A DNA stretch of 64,000 nucleotides, from NCBI RefSeq assembly GCF_022012415.1, contig NZ_JAKLTR010000007.1, positions 124,001-188,000 of the forward strand, written 5' to 3'. Position 1 is the stretch's first letter; every line of letters begins with the position of its first letter. The notes below the pieces were generated by a model. That model was not told where the DNA came from. It saw nothing but the letters and a program-made list of their open reading frames with translations, and did no database searches. The translations under genes and the position numbers were made by a program. This DNA comes from Terrimonas ginsenosidimutans (GTDB lineage Bacteria > Bacteroidota > Bacteroidia > Chitinophagales > Chitinophagaceae). Of this stretch, positions 53,921 through 61,674 are shown piece after piece.

Positions 53921-54556
53921 ATGCATCGCAGAGAATTAATAAAGATGATCGGATTGCTGACAGGTGCAGCAGTCATCGGTACTGACTTTTTGCTGACAGG
54001 TTGCAAGACCAGTACTTCAAGTGTTCAGATCACTCCGCAAATGGTTGCGCTGCTGGATGAGGTTGGCGAAACCATCATCCCCGCAACATCGACGCCGGGT
54101 GCACGCGCGGCGAAGATCGGTGAGTTCATGAAGATCATGGTCAATGATTGTTATTCACCGTCTCAGCAAAAAGCATTTACTGAAGGCGTTTCTAAACTGG
54201 ACGATGAATGTAAAACGCATACGGGCAAACCCTTCCTGGAAGCCTCTGTAGCGGAGCGCGAGAAGTTTTTGATACACCTTGAAGAAGAAGCGAAAAAGAA
54301 GAATGCCGAGAACCGCGAACTCGATAATCAGAAAAGGAAAGATCATGACCAGACGAACTCGAAACGATCACTGGCTGAGCAGAAGGAATTTGAAGCAACC
54401 CCCGAACACTATTACACGATGGTGAAACAGTTGACACTGCTGGGCTTTTTTACGTCAAAAACAGGCATGACCGAAACACTGAGGCATATTCCTGTACCCG
54501 GAAGATATGATGGAGAAATGGCCTATAATGCGGGTGATAGGGCATGGGCTGAATAA
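53921..54556 (+). CDS. Gluconate 2-dehydrogenase subunit 3 family protein (Tat lipoprotein)
   Basis: The 211-residue protein begins with a twin-arginine lipoprotein signal (RRELIKMIG ... LLTGC, Cys about 28). The body contains the subunit-3 family pattern: LLDEVGETIIPATSTPGARAA and, at the end, TLLGFFTSKTGMTETLRHIP. A charged, coiled insert (about 120-165) is rich in Lys and Glu. Subunit 3 proteins are the small partners of GMC dehydrogenases and carry the folded flavoprotein through the Tat pathway. It is the last gene of the four-gene operon. Confidence 0.9.
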   Translation: MHRRELIKMIGLLTGAAVIGTDFLLTGCKTSTSSVQITPQMVALLDEVGETIIPATSTPGARAAKIGEFMKIMVNDCYSPSQQKAFTEGVSKLDDECKTHTGKPFLEASVAEREKFLIHLEEEAKKKNAENRELDNQKRKDHDQTNSKRSLAEQKEFEATPEHYYTMVKQLTLLGFFTSKTGMTETLRHIPVPGRYDGEMAYNAGDRAWAE

Positions 54557-54865
54557 AATACACCACAGCCGTTATCGAAATAGTGGCGTCTCCTGACAGG
54601 GCACAAATAAGGGAGGGGGCAGTGGTAACCCGGGGTGGGCGAGGGGTTTGCATGGAAGATGTTCTTTTTTTTAGATTGATTTAAAGAATGCCGGGCCTTG
54701 CTATTGATCTGTTTATGAATTGAGCATGGTCATGGATCAGGGTTTCGCTCACTCCGCCTTATGCTACCCAAAGCTTTTTTGTAAATTGACAATTTGATAA
54801 AACGATGGGTTTTGCCAGTTTCACTGCAACGCTGTACCTTTTCATCCAATTTTGCAAAATCAGGT
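54557..54865. other. Intergenic region upstream of the ECF sigma gene
   Basis: About 310 bases without a gene. It contains the candidate promoter at 54811-54842 for the ECF sigma factor. Confidence 0.45.
54811..54842 (+). promoter_or_regulatory. Candidate Bacteroidota-type promoter of the ECF sigma gene
   Basis: A -33 box tttg at 54811-54814 is followed after 20 bases by taccttt at about 54835, close to the Bacteroidota -7 consensus TAnnTTTG. Transcription would start about 16 bases before the ATG at 54866. Confidence 0.4.
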
Positions 54866-55438
54866 ATGAACACGGCGGGTTATTCAGATCAGGAACTTTT
54901 GACATTGCTACAGCGGGGTGACGAACAAAGCTTCACTGCTATTTACAGGCAGCTTTGGCCCTCGCTGATCGATGCTGCCTATAAACGCCTGCCCGATCAA
55001 AGCACCTGCGAAGACATTGTCCAAAACGTTTTCGCCGACCTCTGGAACCGGAAAGACAAACTTACGATCACTAATCTTCCCGCTTATCTTCATACGGCGG
55101 TCCGCTTCCAGGTCTATACCCAGCTTCGGCGCTCATCCGCTAACGCTCCGTTTTTTACTACGCTGGAAGAGATCCTCGAATCCTCTTTTGCGGCAGATGA
55201 GAAGATCATTTCGGGAGAGATCCGCAGCCTGATCACCTTATGGCTGGAAGCTTTGCCAAAGAAAAGAAGACAGATCTTCCTCCTTCGCCATCTCGACGGC
55301 CTGACCACCCAGGAAATTGCTGATCGTATGGACATTTCTCAGAAAACTGTGCAGAACCAGCTGAATACAGCGGCCATCGATATCCGCGCACGACTTTCCC
55401 AGCTGGGTATATTCGTGGTGATCCTGCTCTACCGGTGA
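54866..55438 (+). CDS. ECF RNA polymerase sigma factor
   Basis: From ATG 54866 the protein has 190 residues. Region 2 reads FTAIYRQLWPSLIDAAYKRL, then CEDIVQNVFADLWNRKD, and region 4 reads LPKKRRQIFLLRHLDGLTTQ followed by EIADRMDISQKTVQNQLN. This is the Bacteroidota ECF sigma type that pairs with FecR and a SusC receptor. The matching FecR gene lies 5 kb downstream with a sugar operon in between. A terminator follows the gene, so its transcript is short. Confidence 0.92.
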   Translation: MNTAGYSDQELLTLLQRGDEQSFTAIYRQLWPSLIDAAYKRLPDQSTCEDIVQNVFADLWNRKDKLTITNLPAYLHTAVRFQVYTQLRRSSANAPFFTTLEEILESSFAADEKIISGEIRSLITLWLEALPKKRRQIFLLRHLDGLTTQEIADRMDISQKTVQNQLNTAAIDIRARLSQLGIFVVILLYR

Positions 55439-55448
55439 GAGGTATGAG

Positions 55449-55473
55449 AGTTTAAGAGTTTAAACTTTTTTTC
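55449..55473 (+). terminator. AT-rich terminator after the ECF sigma gene
   Basis: A 7-bp perfect stem (agtttaa / ttaaact) with loop gagt is followed by tttttt, 11 bases after the stop codon. Confidence 0.5.
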
Positions 55474-55515
55474 TGTTCTTTTTGGGAGTTTTAACCAGCC
55501 AGTATACAAACCCGT

Positions 55516-56442
55516 ATGCGGCATCGACAAATTCTTTTCTGGTTATTCTTTATCAGCATTGGCGCTTCTGCACAATCCGATTCAGCAGTGCTGGTAAATG
55601 CGCGCTGGAAGAACAGCAGGCTGCAGCGCGGTGTACACTGGAAAAAGGTACAGTTGACAGACAGCAACTACTTTCATTCCAACCAGTTGATACAGTTGAT
55701 AGAATTAAGGCCGTCCGCCAAACGTATCCGCCTGCGCCTTGTACATTCTGATTCGCTGGAACCTACCTCTCAGATAGCGCTGCGCAGCAATGCACTCGCA
55801 GCGGTCAATGGTTCTTTTTTCAAAATGCGCGGCCCGGATCCCGATCATCCGAAAACAGCTGATAATGTTATAAAACTTGAACGATCCAGGCTGGATGTAA
55901 ACCGGTCCGTGGTTTATTTCCGCGAGCAGCATTCGGTGATCGCAGAGAATCTTCCTTCTAAAGACAATCAACGTAAAAGACACCAGGCTGGAGCGATCGT
56001 CGTCAACCGGAAACAAGTTTCAATCCTCAAAGGAGATCCGCTTGATCTGAACTGGGAGCATTCGCTTACCGGTGAAGATGTTCTGGCAACCGGGCCGCTT
56101 ATGATATTAAATGGAGAAGATCAACCCATTCCGGATGACGCATTTTGCAATGACCGCCATCCACGGACAGCACTGGGGAAAAAGAAAGACGGGACACTGG
56201 TTTTGCTGGTGGTTGATGGGCGGGCTCCACTATCAGCCGGGCTGAGCATACGGCAACTACAGCATACGCTGAAATGGCTGGGTTGTACCGATGCGATCAA
56301 TCTTGATGGTGGAGGTTCTACAACAATGTATATAAAAGATCAGCCTGATCATGGCGTGGTCAATTATCCAAGTGATAATAGTAAATGGGATCATCAGGGA
56401 GAACGCGGAGTAGCGAACGCACTACTGTTGATTAAACAATAA
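55516..56442 (+). CDS. Phosphodiester glycosidase (NAGPA-like) family protein, exported
   Basis: The 308-residue protein has a signal peptide (FWLFFISIGASA) and the NAGPA/DUF2233 core: AAVNGSFFKMRG, ATGPLMILNG, HPRTALGKKKDG, VDGRAPLSAGLSIRQL, AINLDGGGSTTMYI and GERGVANALL. In animals this fold removes N-acetylglucosamine from a phosphodiester; bacterial relatives act on phosphate-linked or other alpha-linked amino sugars. It opens the sugar operon after the sigma gene's terminator and is followed 24 bases later by a DUF4434 gene. Substrate unknown. Confidence 0.88.
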   Translation: MRHRQILFWLFFISIGASAQSDSAVLVNARWKNSRLQRGVHWKKVQLTDSNYFHSNQLIQLIELRPSAKRIRLRLVHSDSLEPTSQIALRSNALAAVNGSFFKMRGPDPDHPKTADNVIKLERSRLDVNRSVVYFREQHSVIAENLPSKDNQRKRHQAGAIVVNRKQVSILKGDPLDLNWEHSLTGEDVLATGPLMILNGEDQPIPDDAFCNDRHPRTALGKKKDGTLVLLVVDGRAPLSAGLSIRQLQHTLKWLGCTDAINLDGGGSTTMYIKDQPDHGVVNYPSDNSKWDHQGERGVANALLLIKQ

Positions 56443-56465
56443 CTGCAAAACACATCCTTGCGATT

Positions 56466-57851
56466 ATGATAAAAATGAACCGCGTGATCACACTGATCGC
56501 CGCGATAAGCCTCGCTGCGTGCTCTCCAAAGAAAGAAGCTCCAAAATTAAGCCTGACACTCATCCCTCCGGCAACGATCACCGATAAAGTGAACCTCGAT
56601 ATCCGGGCGGCTGTCACAAACCTGGACAGCAGCGATCTCCATATAGACCTGTTGCTTTACCTCGATGAAGAAAAAGAGACGAACCTGCTGCATAAAGAAT
56701 CGATGCAGATCGCAAAAGGGAATGCCGGCAGTCTGAAATTTGTCATGGCGGCAAAGGGCCATACGGGCGATCATAAGATTCTGTTGAAGATAAAAGGAGA
56801 GGGGTTTGAGCAGATCGAAACAAAATCGATCAGCATCATTCCATCTTCCAGCCGCTCAACAAAAACGATCGGCGGTGCATGGATCAGTTTTTATCACTGG
56901 AGCGAAACCGAAGGCAAAATGTGGAACCCCGCGATCAAAAACCTGACAGACGATCAATGGAAAGACATGATGTCAGGAATGCATGATGCCGGAATGGATA
57001 TCGTAGTAATACAGGAATCTTTCCGCAACCAGGATTATGTTGGTCAGCATAATATGGAAGACACCGGATACAAAGGCAAGGCTTTCTATCCGTCCGCACT
57101 GTACACTGAGCGAATGCCCCTTGCAGCAAAAGATCCGGTGGAAGCAGTGCTTGCGGCATCCGACAGCCTCGGAATGCATGTTTTTGTGGGCGTTGGCATG
57201 TACGCGTGGTTTGATTATACCGCCGGGTCACTCGAGTGGCATAAGAAAGTAGCAAAAGAGCTCTGGGAAAAATATGGTCATCACGAATCCTTCTACGGTT
57301 TTTATGTATCCGAAGAAGGAATGGGAAGCCTCGATTGTTTTGAAAAAGACAGTTCGAAACATGATCTCCGCAGAAAAGAAGTATTGGATTTTTTTAAAGA
57401 ATTCAATGCCTGGTGTAAAAAAATGGCGCCGGATAAACCCGTGATGTTCGCTCCAAACGGCTGGGGTGTTGGCCGTGCAAAAGGGGCTTATGCGGAATTA
57501 TTAAAGAATGTAGACATCATCAGCCCATTCGCATTTGCACGGATGCCTGAAGGGGATCTATCTGGCGAAGAAGCGATCAGTTTGCTGCAAAAGTATTGCG
57601 ACGATGCGCAGGCGCATCTCTGGCTGGATCTTGAAGCATTTCTTTTCAATGAAAAAGAAGGATACCTCTATCCCCGCCCCATGACGGAGATCAAAAGCGA
57701 TCTGGACAGGTTCACCAATTTTGAAAAGATCATTTGCTACCAGTATCCAGGTGTATTCAACAGTCCGAAGGCTGCGGTGCGGGTAGGAGAACCATCAACC
57801 GTTCAGCTGTACCAGGATTATCTCCAATATCTTAAAAGCCTTTCAAAATAA
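56466..57851 (+). CDS. DUF4434 lipoprotein, TIM-barrel glycosidase-like
   Basis: The 461-residue lipoprotein (lipobox ISLAAC) has an N-terminal beta-sandwich (about 30-135), then a DUF4434 TIM barrel (about 140-450): GAWISFYHWSE, DMVVIQES-like DIVVIQESFRNQD, ESFYGFYVSEE, PFAFARM and LWLDLEAF. Acidic residues at barrel-strand ends (EE in YVSEEG, DLE) are candidate catalytic residues. DUF4434 proteins are associated with glycan operons but have no proven activity. It is followed 4 bases later by the AGE epimerase gene. Confidence 0.8.
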   Translation: MIKMNRVITLIAAISLAACSPKKEAPKLSLTLIPPATITDKVNLDIRAAVTNLDSSDLHIDLLLYLDEEKETNLLHKESMQIAKGNAGSLKFVMAAKGHTGDHKILLKIKGEGFEQIETKSISIIPSSSRSTKTIGGAWISFYHWSETEGKMWNPAIKNLTDDQWKDMMSGMHDAGMDIVVIQESFRNQDYVGQHNMEDTGYKGKAFYPSALYTERMPLAAKDPVEAVLAASDSLGMHVFVGVGMYAWFDYTAGSLEWHKKVAKELWEKYGHHESFYGFYVSEEGMGSLDCFEKDSSKHDLRRKEVLDFFKEFNAWCKKMAPDKPVMFAPNGWGVGRAKGAYAELLKNVDIISPFAFARMPEGDLSGEEAISLLQKYCDDAQAHLWLDLEAFLFNEKEGYLYPRPMTEIKSDLDRFTNFEKIICYQYPGVFNSPKAAVRVGEPSTVQLYQDYLQYLKSLSK

Positions 57852-57855
57852 CCGA

Positions 57856-59049
57856 ATGATCCATTCTTCAACAAGCATAATGAAGCCGCAGGACTATGCC
57901 GCTTTGTATAAGAATAACCTTCTGAACAGTGTTATTCCATTCTGGATGGAGCATTCGCGGGACGATGCCTCCGGCGGATATTTTACCTGTCTTGATACAA
58001 CAGGTAATGTGTATGATACGGATAAATTCATGTGGCTGCAATGCCGTCAAATCTGGTGCTTCGCCATGCTATACAACAGGGTCGGGAAAAAACAGGAATG
58101 GTTGGACTTTGCCCTGCACGGAGCAAATTTTGTACTGGAACATGGCCGTGATGCCGGCGGCAATTTTTATTTCTCACTGGACCGCGCGGGCAACCCGCTT
58201 GTTCAACCCTACAACATCTTTTCAGATTGCTTCGCGACAATGGCTTTTGGACAATTGTATCTGGCCACAAAGAATGAATTATATGCCGATGTGGCGAGAA
58301 ATACTTTTTATAATATTCTCGATCGAGCGGAGAATACAAAGGGTATTTATAATAAATCATATCCCGGCACTCGACCGCTGTTGAGTTTTTCATTGCCGAT
58401 GATCCTTTGCAACCTGGTAACGGAGATAGAAACGCTATTGCCTGCGGACCTTTATCAGCAAACCATCGCACATGGGATCGATACGGTGATGAACAGGTTC
58501 TATCAACCGGATCTTGGGCTGATTGTCGAACACATTCAACCTGATGGCACACGGTCTAATTCTTTCGAAGGTCGTTTGATCAATCCCGGCCACGGCATTG
58601 AAGCCATGTGGTTCATTATGGATCTTGCAGAGAAGCAACAGGACAAAACGCTGATACAAAAAGCAGTTGACATTACCATTGCCACACTGGAATATGCATG
58701 GGATGAAAAACATGAAGGCATCTTTTATTTTCTTGATCAGAAAGGATCTCCGCCTCAACAACTCGAATGGGATCAAAAGCTCTGGTGGGTGCATATTGAA
58801 TCGATGATCAGTCTTGCAAAAGGTTATGCGCATACCAATGATCAGCGCTGCTGGCAATGGTTTGAGAAGCTGCATGCCTATACCTGGAAACACTTTGTAG
58901 ATGAAGAGAACGGCGAATGGTTTGGTTACCTCAACCGTAAGGGCGAAATACTACTCCCCTTGAAAGGCGGCAAATGGAAAGGTTGCTTTCATGTGCCGCG
59001 CGGTCTTTATCAGCTGTGGCAAACGATGGAGAAGATCAATGCAAAATAA
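57856..59049 (+). CDS. AGE-family N-acylglucosamine 2-epimerase-like protein
   Basis: The 397-residue protein (or 389 from ATG 57880) is an (alpha/alpha)6 barrel of the AGE family: KFMWLQCRQIWCFAMLYN, NPGHGIEAMWFIMDL, KLWWVHIESMI and GCFHVPRGLYQLW, where the His residues carry out proton transfer at C2. It would interconvert an N-acetylated or free sugar and its 2-epimer in the cytoplasm. Between a glycosidase-like gene and a sugar transporter gene it fits a catabolic step after uptake. N-acetylglucosamine, mannose or cellobiose could be the substrate. Confidence 0.87.
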   Translation: MIHSSTSIMKPQDYAALYKNNLLNSVIPFWMEHSRDDASGGYFTCLDTTGNVYDTDKFMWLQCRQIWCFAMLYNRVGKKQEWLDFALHGANFVLEHGRDAGGNFYFSLDRAGNPLVQPYNIFSDCFATMAFGQLYLATKNELYADVARNTFYNILDRAENTKGIYNKSYPGTRPLLSFSLPMILCNLVTEIETLLPADLYQQTIAHGIDTVMNRFYQPDLGLIVEHIQPDGTRSNSFEGRLINPGHGIEAMWFIMDLAEKQQDKTLIQKAVDITIATLEYAWDEKHEGIFYFLDQKGSPPQQLEWDQKLWWVHIESMISLAKGYAHTNDQRCWQWFEKLHAYTWKHFVDEENGEWFGYLNRKGEILLPLKGGKWKGCFHVPRGLYQLWQTMEKINAK

Positions 59050-59058
59050 AACTAAGCT

Positions 59059-60306
59059 ATGCCCATACTACCATCCGGACAGGTATTGACAGAGGATCAA
59101 GGCGTTGAAGCAACAGGGTATCGCCCTGCCTTGTTCTCGCTGGCGTTGTTGTATTTCATGATGGGATTTATCACCTGTCTGAATGATACGCTGGTACCGT
59201 TTTTTAAGAATGGATTTCAACTGAGTTATACACAGTCTTCACTGGTGCAGTTCTATTTTTTTCTGACCTATGGTGTGATGTCTGTGCCTGCCGGTAGATG
59301 GGTGACGAAGACGGGCTACCAGAAAGGGATGGTCTATGGATTCCTCATCTCGGCATTCGGGGCTTTGCTTTTTCTTCCCGCATCGATCTTTCACTGGTAT
59401 CCGTTATTCCTGGCGGCTTTGTTCGTGATAGCCACGGGTATTGTCCTGTTACAGGTGGCGGCTAATCCATACATAACACTGTTGGGTCCGGCGAAGACGG
59501 CTTCGTCGCGGCTCACGCTTATCCAGGGTGTCGGATCTGCCGGTACAACTGTTGCGCCTCTTTTCGGATCGGCGTTTATTCTTTCGTCCTTAAAACAGTC
59601 AACTGATTCCAGTGAAGGTGTCAGGATCCCTTACCTTGGCATTTGTGCCGCATTACTGCTGATCGCAGTCTTCGTCGCAAAATTGAAATTGCCAGGGTCC
59701 GCTACTCCACTAATATCGGTCGGTTCAGCGTCGAAAGCAAGTTCCGTGTTTCGTTTCCGCCACCTGAACTTCGGTATCATTGGCATCTTCATGTATGTGG
59801 GTGCGGAAGTTTCTGTTGGGACATTTCTGACGAGTTATATCCAGGAAAGGATCGGGGTGGAAGAAGCCGTTGCCAACAGCTATGTTGCTTTTTATTGGGG
59901 ATGTATGCTGGTGGGCAGGCTTGCCGGCGCCTGGATACTTCGGAAGGTCAGGCCAAATCTTGTGCTGGCAGCTCTTTCCCTGGCTGCCATCGTTTTGATC
60001 TTCCTGTCTATTGTATCCACCGGACAGGTTTCTATCTGGATGATGATCGCTGTCGGCCTCTGTAATTCCGTGATGTTCGCGATCATCTTTTCGCTGGCGG
60101 TGAATGGGCTTGGGGCGCATACCACGCAGGCATCCGGCCTGCTGTCGACCGCGATCGCCGGTGGGGCGGTCATTTCCTTTCTTCAGGGTCTTATCCGCGA
60201 CCACAGCTCCTGGGAGATCGCATTTCTCCTGCCCCTGATCTGTTACGTTTATCTGCTTTTTTATGGGTTGAAGGGTTATCGTTCCGCCTCTTCCGCGAAT
60301 TCCTGA
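59059..60306 (+). CDS. FucP-like sugar MFS transporter
   Basis: The 415-residue inner-membrane protein has 12 predicted helices and matches the FucP/NagP/GluP group of sugar:H+ symporters: FFLTYGVMSVPAGRWVTKTG, GIVLLQVAANPYITLLGP and, in the second half, FMYVGAEVSVGTFLTSYI. It follows the epimerase gene by 9 bases and would import the mono- or disaccharide made by the periplasmic enzymes of this locus. Confidence 0.92.
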   Translation: MPILPSGQVLTEDQGVEATGYRPALFSLALLYFMMGFITCLNDTLVPFFKNGFQLSYTQSSLVQFYFFLTYGVMSVPAGRWVTKTGYQKGMVYGFLISAFGALLFLPASIFHWYPLFLAALFVIATGIVLLQVAANPYITLLGPAKTASSRLTLIQGVGSAGTTVAPLFGSAFILSSLKQSTDSSEGVRIPYLGICAALLLIAVFVAKLKLPGSATPLISVGSASKASSVFRFRHLNFGIIGIFMYVGAEVSVGTFLTSYIQERIGVEEAVANSYVAFYWGCMLVGRLAGAWILRKVRPNLVLAALSLAAIVLIFLSIVSTGQVSIWMMIAVGLCNSVMFAIIFSLAVNGLGAHTTQASGLLSTAIAGGAVISFLQGLIRDHSSWEIAFLLPLICYVYLLFYGLKGYRSASSANS

Positions 60307-60355
60307 AAAAAGCACAAAAGCTTTTGGGAGATTCCGCGGTTTCCGGTACAATACT

Positions 60356-61519
60356 ATGGAAGCATTTATCATGGATACAAAAGCAGAACTCAACCGGATC
60401 ATTCAGCATTTTCTAGATGGAACCGCTACGCCAGAGGAGATACGTTTCCTGGAAGCGTATTATGATCATTTCGAAGGTCGGGAAGGCTTAATGCAAAAAC
60501 TGTCTGCCAGTGAGAAGGACATGCTGGAGGAGAAAATGGAAGCTGCCATTTTCGCGGGCACCCGCAAATCCAGACCTGTCCGGCGAATATCCTATCTCAG
60601 GATCGCCGCTGCAGCTGTATTGGTGGGTGTATGTATCACTATCGGCCTGTATTTCGCAAAGCAGAAAGGGACATCTGCCATTGAGCCCGCTCCGCAATCC
60701 ATTGCTGCCAATGATATTAAACCCGGAGGAGATAAGGCCGTACTGATCCTGGCGGACGGCAAAAAGATGATACTGGATGATACCCAACCAGGCGAGATCA
60801 GTCAGCAGGGAAAAGCCATTATCCGCAAGACCTCAACCGGCCAGATCATTTATGACCTCTCTGCGATCACAGCACCCGGATCCGGGCCTGTTTCATACAA
60901 TACCATTCAAACTCCTGTAGGCGGCCAGTACCAGGTGGTACTGGCAGATGGAACAAAAGTTTGGTTGAACTCAAAATCATCCCTTCACTTTCCAGCGGTA
61001 TTCCAGGGGAGTGAACGGGTTGTTACTCTGGAAGGCGAAGGATATTTCGAAGTGGCCAAAAACGCGGCAAAGCCTTTTGCGGTGAAGGTGAACGATGCAG
61101 AGGTGAAAGTGCTGGGAACGCATTTCAATATTATGGCCTATCCTGATGAATCAGGGATGAAGACCACCTTGTTGGAAGGAGCAGTAACGATCTCTAAAGG
61201 AATGGTGACAAAACCTCTTCAACCCGGTCAGCAGGCATTTATCAACGGGTCAGACAAAATAGAAGTAGGGAAGGCCGACGTTGAAGCGGCAACCGCCTGG
61301 AAGAACGGTTATTTCAAATTCGATAACGCCGACCTGCGGACGGTCATGCGGCAGTTATCACGCTGGTATGATATGGAGGTATCCTATGAGGGATCTGTTC
61401 CAAAAGATAAATTATCAGGAAAGATCAGGCGGAACATCAATGCCTCGAAAGCGCTTTCGCTGATAGAGGGAACCGGGGTGCGGTTCAGAATAGAAGGCAA
61501 GAAAGTGATCGTCTTTTAA
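60356..61519 (+). CDS. FecR-type anti-sigma factor
   Basis: The 387-residue inner-membrane protein has an N-terminal anti-sigma domain (about 1-75), one membrane helix (about 80-100; AAAAVLVGVCITIGLYFA), and a periplasmic FecR domain (PVGGQYQVVLADGTKVWLNS, LEGEGYFEVAKNAAKPFAV) with a DUF4974-like end (SGKIRRNINASKALSLIE). It senses the SusC receptor and controls the ECF sigma factor. The start could be ATG 60356 or 60371. Its cognate sigma gene is 5 kb upstream, an unusual separation. Confidence 0.92.
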   Translation: MEAFIMDTKAELNRIIQHFLDGTATPEEIRFLEAYYDHFEGREGLMQKLSASEKDMLEEKMEAAIFAGTRKSRPVRRISYLRIAAAAVLVGVCITIGLYFAKQKGTSAIEPAPQSIAANDIKPGGDKAVLILADGKKMILDDTQPGEISQQGKAIIRKTSTGQIIYDLSAITAPGSGPVSYNTIQTPVGGQYQVVLADGTKVWLNSKSSLHFPAVFQGSERVVTLEGEGYFEVAKNAAKPFAVKVNDAEVKVLGTHFNIMAYPDESGMKTTLLEGAVTISKGMVTKPLQPGQQAFINGSDKIEVGKADVEAATAWKNGYFKFDNADLRTVMRQLSRWYDMEVSYEGSVPKDKLSGKIRRNINASKALSLIEGTGVRFRIEGKKVIVF

Positions 61520-61581
61520 CGGAGAACAACAGCGGGCAACAACATTCAAATAAAGCAACAATAAACGGCTCATCACAAAAA

Positions 61582-61608
61582 ACGGAAAGTGCAGCGAACA
61601 CTTCCCGT
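61582..61608 (+). other. Hairpin in the leader of the SusC-like gene
   Basis: A 10-bp stem with one mismatch (acggaaagtg / cacttcccgt) and a 7-base loop lies between FecR and the SusC-like gene. It lacks a T tract. It may be an attenuator, a processing site or a partial terminator that separates FecR and receptor expression. Confidence 0.4.
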
Positions 61609-61674
61609 TAGCATGAGTGATTCGGCTGTCCCATGTAATAAGGTACAATTAACCACCACTCAATTATCAAAACT

